NCBI GenBank assembly: GCA_045596905.1 | Contig: JAZODG010000007.1 | Span: 1 to 64,000 of the forward strand | DNA from: RGIG1681 sp045596905 | Lineage (GTDB): Bacteria > Bacillota > Clostridia > Christensenellales > UBA1242 | DNA length: 64,000 nt | Direction of reading: 5' to 3' | In this document: piece by piece, positions 49,572 to 57,912 of the stretch | Position numbering within the stretch: the stretch's first letter is position 1 | Layout: each line of letters starts with the position of its first letter | Notes under the pieces: model-generated | Seen by the model: only the letters and a program-made list of their open reading frames with translations | Databases searched by the model: none | Told to the model about the DNA's origin: nothing | Made by a program: the position numbers and the translations under genes

Positions 49572-52500
49572 TTATACTTTAACAAGCTTAAGTCCAACAG
49601 ATTCACCGTTGATTTCAACAACCTGCAAATCTGCTGATTCGCCAACGACCATTTCGTCAGCAAGTGTATCACCACAAACTTCGGCTTTAAACTTTTCAAG
49701 AACTGCATTTGTTTCATTTGAAGCATTAACATAAATCTTAATGTGGTCAACAACTTCAAAACCTGCATCTTTTCTTGTTTGTTGAACTTTTGAAACGAAT
49801 TCTCTAACAAGACCAAGTTCCAAAAGCTCAGGAGTAAGTTCAGTAACCAAAACAACGGTAAATGTTCCATCGCTTTCTGAAACAAATCCTTCTTTTGAAA
49901 TTGGAGAGATTAACAAGTCTTCTTTTGAAAGTTCAACTTCAGTGCCTTGAGCGTCAAACTTAACAGTTTCACCAGCATTAACCTTATCAACAACTTCACA
50001 TGCGTCACAGCTTGAAAGCCATGCTCTGATTGCCCCAATCTTTGCACCATATTTTGGTCCAAGAACCTTAAGTTGTGGCTTTAAGTCATAATTCAAATAT
50101 TCTTTAGCATCATGCTTAAATTCAACTTCTTGAACGTTAAGTTCATCTTTAATAAGTTCTTTAAGTTCTTCAGATAACTCAACTTTTTCAGCAGTCGCAA
50201 CAATAAGTTTTGAAAGTGGCTGTCTGTTTTTGATATTAGATTGGTTTCTTGTGCTATGTCCAAGATTAGAAATACGAAGAACTGTCTCCATACCAGTGTT
50301 AAGCGATTCATTAATCAAGCTTTCATCAGCAACTGGATAATCACACAAATGCACAGAAATTGGTGCAGTTTCGTCAACACTTCTAACGATGTTTTGATAG
50401 ATTTGTTCTGTGATTGAAGGAACAAATGGTGCAGCAAGTTTTGCTAAGCCCACAAGCACATAATAAAGTGTTGCAAACGCAGCAGTCTTGTCTTCAGTTT
50501 CACCATGAACCCAGAATCTTTCACGTGAACGACGAACATACCAGTTTGAAAGACTATCAACAAAGTCGTTAAGAAGTCTTGCTGGTTCAGTGTTAACATA
50601 GTTGCCTAAGTGCGCATCAACATCACGAACAAGTTTGTTAAATTCAGAAACAATCCACTTATCCATCATTGTGAGTTTTGCATCTTTGATTGAGTGTTTG
50701 CTTCCATCAAATCCATCAATTTCAGCATAAAGCACATAGAACGCATAAGTATTCCAAAGTGTGCCCATAAACTTTCTTTCAAAGTCTTCAAGTGTTTCCA
50801 TATTGAAGTTTGTAGAAATCCATGGAGCGTTAGAGATATAGAAATACCATCTAGCGGCGTCACTTCCTGCTTTATCAAACACTTCCCAAGGAGTAACAAC
50901 GTTTCCAAGAGACTTGCTCATCTTTTTGCCATTCTTGTCATTAACTAGTCCAAGTGGCAAACAACGTTTGTATGGAGCTTTTCCAAACAATAATGTGTTA
51001 ACAGCAAGCATTGAATAGAACCAACCACGAGTTTGGTCCATACCTTCAGAAATAAATTCTGCTGGGAATGTTTTTTCAAATAAGTCTTTATTTTCAAATG
51101 GATAGTGAAGCTGTGCAAAAGGCATACTTCCTGAATCATACCAGCAGTCCAAAACTTCTGGAGTTCTTTGCATTTTCTTTCCACAGGTTGGACAATCAAA
51201 TGTGATTGCATCAACTGTTGGCTTATGCAAATCAAGTTCTGTTTCAGCTGAAATACCACCAAGAGTTTTGAGTTCTTCAGCACTTCCAACAACATGAATG
51301 TGACCTTCTTCACAAACCCAGAATGGAAGTGGTGTTCCCCAATATCTGTTTCTTGCGATATCCCAATCAATAAGTGAACGAAGGAAACCACCCATTCTAC
51401 CTTCACCGATGGTTGCAGGACGCCAGTCAACTTCGCTGTTATTTTTCAAAAGTTCATCTTTAAGAGCTGTTGTTTTTACAAACCAGCTTGATCTAGCATA
51501 ATAGATTAGTGGGGTTTTGCATCTCCAACAGAATGGATAAGAGTGAACGTGTGGCATTTCTTTTAAGAGTTTGCCTGTCTTTTTCAAATCATCAATAATG
51601 AACTTGTCAGCGTCTTTAACGAACTTTCCAGCAAATTCACGTGTTTCCTTGCTCATGTTTCCGTTGTCATCAACAAGTTGAACAAATGGTAAATCATATT
51701 CTCTTCCGACTTTGTTATCGTCTTCACCAAAAGCAGGAGCAATGTGAACAATACCAGTACCATCAGAAAGTGTAACATAATCTGCAAGGGTAATAAACCA
51801 TGCCTTGTCAGCATATTTATCCTTAACAAAATCAAAGAGTGGCTCATATCTTCTGCGTTCAAATTCTTTACCCTTCTTTGTTTCAACAAGCTCATATTCT
51901 TCAGCTTTGAAAAGTGAAGAAATCAAAGCATTTGCCATAACATAATATTCGTCACCAACTTTGATTTTTGAATAATCTTCAGCAGCATTCATACAAAGAG
52001 CAACGTTTGATGGCAACGTCCAAGGAGTTGTTGTCCAAGCAAGATAATATGTATTTTCTTCATCAAGAGCCTTAAACTTAACAAACACTGTTCTGTCTTT
52101 AACATCTTGATATCCTTGAGCAACTTCATGGCTTGAAAGTGATGTTGCACATCTTGGACAATAAGGCACGATTCTGTGACCTTTATAAACAAGACCCTTC
52201 TTGTGCATTTCTTTCAAACTCCACCACTCTGACTCAATATAGTCATTTGTGTATGTAACATATGCGTCATCAGTATCAACTGAATAACCCATTCTGTCTG
52301 AAAATTCCTCCCACATGTCTTTATATTTCCAAACACTTTCACGGCATTTTTCGATAAATGGTTGGATTCCATAAGCTTCAATATCTTGCTTTCCTGTTGA
52401 ACCGATAAGTTTTTCAACTTCAAGTTCAACTGGAAGACCGTGGGTATCCCAACCAGCTTTACGAAGAATATTTCTGCCCTTCATTGTTTGATAACGCAAA

Positions 52501-52703
52501 AATACGTCTTTGATTGTTCTAGTTAAAACGTGACCAATATGTGGTTTTCCGTTTGCTGTTGGTGGACCTTCATAAAAGGTATAAGGTTCGCCTTTAGCAT
52601 TCTTTTCAATCATTTTTTTGATAACTTTGTTGTCTTTCCAAAATTTAGCAACGTCTGCTTCACGACTAGCAAAATCAAGTTTAGTGTCAACTTTTTTATA
52701 CAT
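49572..52703 (-). CDS. ileS: Isoleucyl-tRNA synthetase, long (type 2, eukaryote-like) form
   Basis: Class I synthetase charging tRNA-Ile. The 1043 residues and the wording PPTANGKPHIGHVLTRTIKD (HIGH region, about 47-66), RKAGWDTHGLPVELEVE, and GKKMSKSLGNVVTPWEVFD are those of the longer type 2 enzymes found in eukaryotes and some Firmicutes. The editing domain (LAWTTTPWTLPSNVALC) is present. Family knowledge links type 2 enzymes with low mupirocin sensitivity; that is not shown here. The ATG follows GGGGAAAG. Expression is controlled by an isoleucine T-box leader. Confidence 0.95.
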   Translation of the reverse strand: MYKKVDTKLDFASREADVAKFWKDNKVIKKMIEKNAKGEPYTFYEGPPTANGKPHIGHVLTRTIKDVFLRYQTMKGRNILRKAGWDTHGLPVELEVEKLIGSTGKQDIEAYGIQPFIEKCRESVWKYKDMWEEFSDRMGYSVDTDDAYVTYTNDYIESEWWSLKEMHKKGLVYKGHRIVPYCPRCATSLSSHEVAQGYQDVKDRTVFVKFKALDEENTYYLAWTTTPWTLPSNVALCMNAAEDYSKIKVGDEYYVMANALISSLFKAEEYELVETKKGKEFERRRYEPLFDFVKDKYADKAWFITLADYVTLSDGTGIVHIAPAFGEDDNKVGREYDLPFVQLVDDNGNMSKETREFAGKFVKDADKFIIDDLKKTGKLLKEMPHVHSYPFCWRCKTPLIYYARSSWFVKTTALKDELLKNNSEVDWRPATIGEGRMGGFLRSLIDWDIARNRYWGTPLPFWVCEEGHIHVVGSAEELKTLGGISAETELDLHKPTVDAITFDCPTCGKKMQRTPEVLDCWYDSGSMPFAQLHYPFENKDLFEKTFPAEFISEGMDQTRGWFYSMLAVNTLLFGKAPYKRCLPLGLVNDKNGKKMSKSLGNVVTPWEVFDKAGSDAARWYFYISNAPWISTNFNMETLEDFERKFMGTLWNTYAFYVLYAEIDGFDGSKHSIKDAKLTMMDKWIVSEFNKLVRDVDAHLGNYVNTEPARLLNDFVDSLSNWYVRRSRERFWVHGETEDKTAAFATLYYVLVGLAKLAAPFVPSITEQIYQNIVRSVDETAPISVHLCDYPVADESLINESLNTGMETVLRISNLGHSTRNQSNIKNRQPLSKLIVATAEKVELSEELKELIKDELNVQEVEFKHDAKEYLNYDLKPQLKVLGPKYGAKIGAIRAWLSSCDACEVVDKVNAGETVKFDAQGTEVELSKEDLLISPISKEGFVSESDGTFTVVLVTELTPELLELGLVREFVSKVQQTRKDAGFEVVDHIKIYVNASNETNAVLEKFKAEVCGDTLADEMVVGESADLQVVEINGESVGLKLVKV

Positions 52704-52739
52704 TTTCTTTCCCCTTGTTTTATTTATTCATTGAATATA

Positions 52740-53028
52740 ATTTCCATTAAAAAAGAAAAATTCCAAAGCAAAATATAAGAAACCCCACTTTTGCCTTGGA
52801 ATAGTTTACCACTTATATTTCGTATGCGCCAACACGCACCACCTTTTTAACGGTCAGTCCCCGTAAACAACTACTGGAGTGTTTCACATAAAACATCGTT
52901 CGTCATTTCTGCTTGATTGGTGATACCGATAATAGTTTTACTTGCCTGCTTCACAGCCCCTGCAGACTCTCTCTGAAGATATTGTCTATCCAGCTTGTCC
53001 AATCTCAAACGCATTTATATTCAATTAT
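52740..53028 (-). promoter_or_regulatory. Isoleucine T-box riboswitch
   Basis: Leader of ileS, read on the minus strand. Stem I has AGAGAGTCTGC and GGGGCTGTGAAGCAGGC, the distal-loop elements. Candidate specifiers are ATC at 52930-52928 (or 52924-52922), both isoleucine codons. The T-box core is AAAAAGGTGGTGCGTG (about 52848-52833). Its TGGT would pair with ACCA of tRNA-Ile. It departs from the common GGTGGTACCGCG after the pairing bases. The terminator stem pairs TTCCAAGGCAAAA with TTTTGCTTTGGAA (about 52797-52751), followed by TTTTTC. Confidence 0.85.
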
Positions 53029-53034
53029 GCATAC

Positions 53035-53063
53035 ATTATAGTTTTGAAAAATTAGTTTGTCAA
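53035..53063 (-). promoter_or_regulatory. Promoter of the ileS T-box leader
   Basis: Minus-strand TTGACA (53063-53058), 17-base spacer, TATAAT (53040-53035), a full consensus. Confidence 0.87.
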
Positions 53064-53082
53064 TATTTTGTGCCACCATTTT

Positions 53083-54147
53083 TTAGAAAAATGTCAGTTG
53101 ATCTGGATTAGTTTTTTCTTTATCCAAAACTTGTTCATACACTTCAAAAAATGTTTCAATGTTTTTGTTCAAGATATAATAATAAATATCACTCTCATTC
53201 TCTTCTGGAAGCACCCCACCAAGAACTTCTTGAAGTCTTGTTTTTCCACTTTTTTGAATCTGCGATAGTGCTTTCATTTTCTGAGCAAAATCAGTCAAAA
53301 TCTTTGGTTTATACTTCATTATAAATTCAAAGTTTTCTCTAACGCCTTCCCTAAGATAACAACCATTAAAACAAAATTCATAGTCAAAACATGGAAATGT
53401 TCTAACTTGCTTTGTTTTTTTGTTAACCAAAAGTGCATAGTTTCTGGCGTTATAATCATTATTGCCAAGCAAAACAACGTTCGCCAAATATCTAACGATA
53501 AACTCATCTTTGAGTCCATCAATCATCTTTTTATATTTATCAGTTGATATTTCTTCTTTTGTTAAACCACATTCCCTTTCAAGCAAAAACGTTGCATATT
53601 GTCCAACAATGTCCATTCCACTTTCAATCCAACCAGAAAAATCACAAGAAATAAAATCGTTTAAAACAAATGTTTCTTCATTTGGTTTTATAGCGTCAAT
53701 AGACAAAACATATTGTGCATAGCCTGAAGTTTCAACCAAAATTGAGTTGTAAACTGTTTTCACACCAAGCTCATTCATAATAGCCGGAGCACAAAGCTCA
53801 GCCTTGATATGTGACAAAATATCATTTGTTTCATTTGCAACAAACGCCAAATCATTGTGGTTATATTTTAAAAGCACAGAAAAATTATTAGGAATGTTCC
53901 CCTTCCTAATCTCTTCATTGTCCAAGAATGTTTCATAAGACGAATTTGGATTGTTTTGAATTTCTCTGATATAGCTTGAAAAATAGTTTGAAGAAAGTCT
54001 AACAAATCTCTTTGGTAACCTTCCTTCAAGCTTTCCACTTGACGGAACTTCAACAAGTTCAAACTCTTGAAGCCCATCAATATCCAAACCGATTCTGAAC
54101 TTATCATCTTGTGGACTAACATAATTTTTTCCGTTAATAATTTCCAC
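53083..54147 (-). CDS. HipA-like kinase-fold protein without a visible antitoxin partner
   Basis: The 354 residues carry a C-lobe resembling HipA/CtkA kinases: VVLLGNNDYNARNYALLV near 225-240 corresponds to the catalytic GNxDRHxxN motif, and FPCFDYEFCF near 254 to the metal-binding PxxDxE/G strand. The conserved histidine/arginine of the motif is altered (DYNARN). An upstream lysine is plausible in NFSVLLKYNHND. HipA proteins phosphorylate targets such as GltX; the target here is unknown. I chose the GTG at 54147, with CAGGAG upstream. A promoter with extended -10 lies 22 bases before. No HipB-like regulator is next to it. Confidence 0.65.
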   Translation of the reverse strand: MEIINGKNYVSPQDDKFRIGLDIDGLQEFELVEVPSSGKLEGRLPKRFVRLSSNYFSSYIREIQNNPNSSYETFLDNEEIRKGNIPNNFSVLLKYNHNDLAFVANETNDILSHIKAELCAPAIMNELGVKTVYNSILVETSGYAQYVLSIDAIKPNEETFVLNDFISCDFSGWIESGMDIVGQYATFLLERECGLTKEEISTDKYKKMIDGLKDEFIVRYLANVVLLGNNDYNARNYALLVNKKTKQVRTFPCFDYEFCFNGCYLREGVRENFEFIMKYKPKILTDFAQKMKALSQIQKSGKTRLQEVLGGVLPEENESDIYYYILNKNIETFFEVYEQVLDKEKTNPDQLTFF

Positions 54148-54168
54148 CGATTTTTGACTCCTGAATTT

Positions 54169-54197
54169 ATTATACCACAAACCTAAAACAAATTCAA
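54169..54197 (-). promoter_or_regulatory. Promoter of the HipA-like gene
   Basis: Minus-strand TTGAAT (54197-54192), 17-base spacer ending TGTGG, TATAAT (54174-54169). The TGG before TATAAT makes an extended -10, as in front of uvrC. Confidence 0.75.
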
Positions 54198-54204
54198 TAC
54201 AATC

Positions 54205-54262
54205 ACAAAAAATAAGGTATTATGCGAAACATAACACCTTATTTTATCAGCATTTACAAACA
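54205..54262. repeat. Intergenic palindromic repeat, copy G
   Basis: AAAAAATAA, then GGTATTATG-CGAAA-CATAACACC, then TTATTTTATCAGCATTTACA, the inverted side tag. It sits between the murC stop and the HipA-like gene's promoter. Confidence 0.8.
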
Positions 54263-54267
54263 ATATA

Positions 54268-55656
54268 TCAAATTCGGTCACAAATCATTTTTGGCAATTT
54301 TTCAATGGTTCCAGCACCCAAAATCATCACAATATCACCTTTCATCACAACATGTTTTAGCACCTTTTTAATCTCTTCATAAGAGTTTAAACACAAACAA
54401 TTTTTAACATATTTTTTTGTTTTCAAAGTCAAGTCTTTTGAGTTTGCCCCATCACTTTCATTTTCACGTGCTGAGTAAACAGGAGCAAAAATCACTAGGT
54501 CTGAGCCTTTAAAACTTTTTGCAAAATCTTCCAGCAAATATTTTGTTCGTGAAAATGTATGTGGCTCAAAAACAACTATAACCTTTCCCTGCTTTTTGTC
54601 TATTTGTGACATCGCCACTGAAATCATTTTTTCAATCTGCTTTGGGTGATGAGCATAGTCATGAAAAACCGTTGCTCCATTTAGTTCCCCAACTATCTCG
54701 CATCTTCTCTTTACCCCATAAAAGTTTTCAATCGCATAAATTATTGTCTCAAAATCAATCTGACAAATAAGCCCCACAAACAAGCAAGCAAGTGCGTTAT
54801 AAATATTATGTTTGCCAACAATATTAAGCTTAATATTACCCATATTGCAATTAAACACAATCACGTCAAACGAATAAAAACCCTTTTTATATTCCCTTAT
54901 ATTATCAGCAAACACATCACACTTTTTGCTTAAACCAAAAGTGGCATTATCTTTATTTTTAAGCAAAAACCTAGTATTTTTGTCATCACCACTAACAATA
55001 TTTATTCCACCTATTTTTGTTAAACAAGCATACTTAAAGAACGATTTTTTAAGGTTTTCAAGACTTCCAAAGTAATCTAAGTGGTCGCTATCAATATTCA
55101 AAATCACTGAAATATCAGGTTTGACTTGCAAAAAATTATCCTTGTATTCACAGTTTTCAGTGATAAAATACTTTTTATTTCCAATCACATAGTTAGAATC
55201 AATAAGTTTTAGCACGCCACCAACATGAATGGTTGGTTTTTTCTTTGCCAAAATAAACATTTCAGAAATCATTGCAGTGGCTGTTGTTTTTCCATGGCTT
55301 CCTGCAACTGCTATTGTTGTTTTATACATTGATGCTATGCAACCCAAAAGCTCTGCTCTTTTGATTATTGTTAAATTGTTTTTAAGTGCATATTGATATT
55401 CTGGATTGTCATAATGAATTGCCGATGACACAACAACCACACCTGCACCAACAACATTTGACTCTGCATGACCAATAAAAACAGTCACCTTTTTTTTGAT
55501 TAGTTTTTTAACTTCATCGTTCTCTGTTTCGTCTGAACCTTGAACACAAAAGCCATCTTTTTTAAGCATCTGAGCAAGTGCACTCATGCTTATTCCACCA
55601 ATACCAATAAAGTGAAAAACTTGATTTTTAAGCTGTTTTAAAATTAATTTTTCCAT
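54268..55656 (-). CDS. murC: UDP-N-acetylmuramate--L-alanine ligase
   Basis: MurC adds the first amino acid of the peptidoglycan stem. The 462 residues fit. The N-terminal domain begins FHFIGIGGISMSALAQML (about 14-31), the ATP loop is AGSHGKTTATAM near 118, then LNIDSDHLDYFGSLENL and the C-terminal HDYAHHPKQIEKMI and FEPHTFSRTK. All Mur ligase landmarks are present. The ATG at 55656 lacks a ribosome site; TATAAT lies five bases upstream, so the mRNA should be leaderless. Palindromic repeats lie on both sides of the gene (copies G and H). Confidence 0.96.
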   Translation of the reverse strand: MEKLILKQLKNQVFHFIGIGGISMSALAQMLKKDGFCVQGSDETENDEVKKLIKKKVTVFIGHAESNVVGAGVVVVSSAIHYDNPEYQYALKNNLTIIKRAELLGCIASMYKTTIAVAGSHGKTTATAMISEMFILAKKKPTIHVGGVLKLIDSNYVIGNKKYFITENCEYKDNFLQVKPDISVILNIDSDHLDYFGSLENLKKSFFKYACLTKIGGINIVSGDDKNTRFLLKNKDNATFGLSKKCDVFADNIREYKKGFYSFDVIVFNCNMGNIKLNIVGKHNIYNALACLFVGLICQIDFETIIYAIENFYGVKRRCEIVGELNGATVFHDYAHHPKQIEKMISVAMSQIDKKQGKVIVVFEPHTFSRTKYLLEDFAKSFKGSDLVIFAPVYSARENESDGANSKDLTLKTKKYVKNCLCLNSYEEIKKVLKHVVMKGDIVMILGAGTIEKLPKMICDRI

Positions 55657-55661
55657 ATGTT

Positions 55662-55690
55662 ATTATATGCTTTTATTTTTTTATTGTCAC
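55662..55690 (-). promoter_or_regulatory. murC promoter, predicted leaderless
   Basis: Minus-strand GTGACA (55690-55685), 17-base spacer, TATAAT (55667-55662), five bases before the murC ATG. The -35 box borders repeat copy H. Confidence 0.75.
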
Positions 55691-55691
55691 A

Positions 55692-55747
55692 ACAAAAAAT
55701 AAGGTATTATGTGAAACATAACACCTTATTTTATCAGCATTTATAAG
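55692..55747. repeat. Intergenic palindromic repeat, copy H
   Basis: AAAAAATAA, then GGTATTATGT-GAA-ACATAACACC, then TTATTTTATCAGCATTTATAA. Same orientation as copies C and G. It lies directly upstream of the murC promoter. Confidence 0.8.
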
Positions 55748-55782
55748 CTTTTATTGTGATTTTAAATTTATAATACTCATCA

Positions 55783-57378
55783 CTAATTTTTCAAAAATTC
55801 CATCACTTTTTCAGCAATTTTGAGTCCGTCTGCGCCACTTGATGTGATACCACCAGCATACCCTGCACCTTCGCCTGCTGCAAATAAACCAGATATATTT
55901 GTCATCAAATTTTCATCTCTAACAATCTGCACAGGGGCGCTTGACCTAGACTCTATTCCAATAAGCAAATTATCATCATGTGCAAAGTTTTTAATTTTTT
56001 GGTTCATAAGTGGAAGAGCCAGTTTCAAACTTTCAGAAACAAAGTCTGGCAAACATTTTGATAGGTCTGCAAATTTTATGTTTGGTTTATATGTTGCCTT
56101 TACCCTATCCATTGTTTCATCAAAACATTCTTTTTTATCAGCAAGAAAATCTTTAACCTTTTCAGCAGGTGCGCTATAGTCTTTTCCACCAAGCTCATAG
56201 GCAAGTCTTTCAAACTTATGCTGAAACTCAACACCATCTAAAACATCACCATTGTCATAATCTTCAGGCACAACATTAACTAGAATCGCTGCATTTGCAT
56301 TCTTTCCGTCTCTTGCTCTATAACTCATTCCATTTGTAACTATTGTGTTTTCATCAGATGATGATGCAACAACATATCCACCTGGACACATACAAAACGT
56401 GAACACACTTCTGCCATTTGGCAAATGGAATGCCAGTTTATAGTTTGCAGATGGCAATGACAAATCGCTTCTGCCGTATTGAGCAAGGTTGATATCTTCC
56501 TGACTTTGTTCAATTCTCACACCCATAGCAAATGGTTTTTGCTTAAGGTCTGCTCCACTTTCTTTCAAATATTTGTATGTATCATATGCGCTATGTCCAA
56601 CAGCTAAAATAAGGCTTCTTGTGGCGATTTTTTTATGTTTATTCGTTTGCGTGTCAGTGTAAAGAACATCAGAAACTGCACCATTTTTAGTCTCAAAACC
56701 ATCAAAATGAGCATTGAATAGCACCTTGCCACCAAGAGATTCAATCTTTTGTCTGATGCTCACAACGATTTTCTTTAACTCATCACTGCCAATATGTGGA
56801 GCATAGCTATAAAATATATCTTTTGCTGCGCCATTTAATATGAACTCATTGATAACCGTTTTTGTATATTCATTTGACACATTTGATGCAAGCTTTCCGT
56901 CAGAAAAGGTACCTGCTCCACCTTCACCAAACTGAACATTTGAATATTTATTAAGTTTTCGGTTGTTCCAAAACTCATCAATATCTTTTTGCCTTTCATC
57001 AACAGACTTTCCCTGTTCAAGAATAATTGGCTTAAGTCCTGCTTTTGCAAGAGCAAGACCAGTAAACATTCCAGCTGGTCCAAAACCAACAATAATTGGA
57101 TTTGGAACATCAATGCCCAAATTTTCATACTCTACGCCAGCATGACTCACAACAACATCACCACAATCAGCAAGCTTCTTTTCTGCTTGTTTTTTAACAG
57201 CAACAGCAACATTGAGTTTTATTTGAACATTTGGCTTGTGCCTTGCATCTAAGCTTTCTCTAACAATGTCATAAGATAAAATTTCATCACGAAACAAACG
57301 ATATTTTTTAGCAATCGCTTGAAAAACATCGTTTTCTTTATAATTTAAACCAACTTTTAACTCAGTTAACAATTTCAT
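55783..57378 (-). CDS. FAD-dependent oxidoreductase (COG2509 family)
   Basis: The 531-residue protein has the dinucleotide-binding PIIVGFGPAGMFTGLALAKAG near 95-115, the family motif YSNVQFGEGGAGTFSDGKL near 150, and a C-terminal FAD segment SGLFAAGEGAGYAGGITSSGADG. An N-terminal domain of about 80 residues (LNYKENDVFQAIAKKYRL) precedes the nucleotide fold, as in this group. MCPGGYVVASSSDENT is also conserved. The reaction is not established. An extended -10 (TGTTATAAT) lies upstream and AGTAGGG serves as ribosome site. Confidence 0.88.
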   Translation of the reverse strand: MKLLTELKVGLNYKENDVFQAIAKKYRLFRDEILSYDIVRESLDARHKPNVQIKLNVAVAVKKQAEKKLADCGDVVVSHAGVEYENLGIDVPNPIIVGFGPAGMFTGLALAKAGLKPIILEQGKSVDERQKDIDEFWNNRKLNKYSNVQFGEGGAGTFSDGKLASNVSNEYTKTVINEFILNGAAKDIFYSYAPHIGSDELKKIVVSIRQKIESLGGKVLFNAHFDGFETKNGAVSDVLYTDTQTNKHKKIATRSLILAVGHSAYDTYKYLKESGADLKQKPFAMGVRIEQSQEDINLAQYGRSDLSLPSANYKLAFHLPNGRSVFTFCMCPGGYVVASSSDENTIVTNGMSYRARDGKNANAAILVNVVPEDYDNGDVLDGVEFQHKFERLAYELGGKDYSAPAEKVKDFLADKKECFDETMDRVKATYKPNIKFADLSKCLPDFVSESLKLALPLMNQKIKNFAHDDNLLIGIESRSSAPVQIVRDENLMTNISGLFAAGEGAGYAGGITSSGADGLKIAEKVMEFLKN

Positions 57379-57447
57379 AATTTAAACCCTACTTTCATTA
57401 TAACACAAAATTCAAAAATACTTAAATAATTTGCCACACAAACAAAA

Positions 57448-57474
57448 AAAAGATATGCCATTTGGCATATCTAA
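57448..57474 (-). terminator. spoVG terminator
   Basis: AGATATGCCA-AA-TGGCATATCT, a perfect palindrome followed by TTTTTTTT on the minus strand. Confidence 0.85.
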
Positions 57475-57512
57475 TTGATTTTAAGTCTAGCTTTATCTAT
57501 AAGAGCAGAAAA

Positions 57513-57791
57513 TTACTCTGCATCAGTAGCTGTAGCTTTTGCTTCTTCAAAAGCTTTCAAAACGATATCTTTAATCATTTCTCTAGTTTCTGTGTTTAAT
57601 GGATGAACGATATCTTTGAATTCGCCATCTGGTGTTTTTCTGCTTGGCATTGCAATAAAGTATCCTTCGTTGCCTTCGATAACTTTGATGTCATGAACAA
57701 CAAAACAGTCATCGATTGTGATTGAAGCACTAGCTTTAATCTTGCTCTTGTCGGTTTTAACAATGCGCACTCTTACGTCTGAAATTTTCAT
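57513..57791 (-). CDS. spoVG: SpoVG
   Basis: SpoVG is a small conserved nucleic-acid-binding regulator that affects septation, sporulation and surface genes in Firmicutes. The 92 residues show MKISDVRVRIV, ASASITIDDCFVVHDIKVIEG, YFIAMPSRKTPDGEFKDIVHP and MIKDIVLKAFEEA, all family hallmarks. AAGGAG lies eight bases before the ATG. It is a single-gene unit with its own terminator. Confidence 0.96.
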   Translation of the reverse strand: MKISDVRVRIVKTDKSKIKASASITIDDCFVVHDIKVIEGNEGYFIAMPSRKTPDGEFKDIVHPLNTETREMIKDIVLKAFEEAKATATDAE

Positions 57792-57857
57792 ATTTCTGCT
57801 CCTTAAAATTTATGTTTCCGTCTAATATTATAGACAATTTAATTTTATAACATACAT

Positions 57858-57891
57858 AAAAAAATAGCAAATAAATTTTGCTATCTTTTTA
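57858..57891 (-). terminator. galU terminator
   Basis: ATAGCAAA-ATTTA-TTTGCTAT followed by TTTTTTT on the minus strand, about 20 bases after the galU stop. Confidence 0.8.
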
Positions 57892-57912
57892 AATTTGGTT
57901 TTTTATTAAAAA

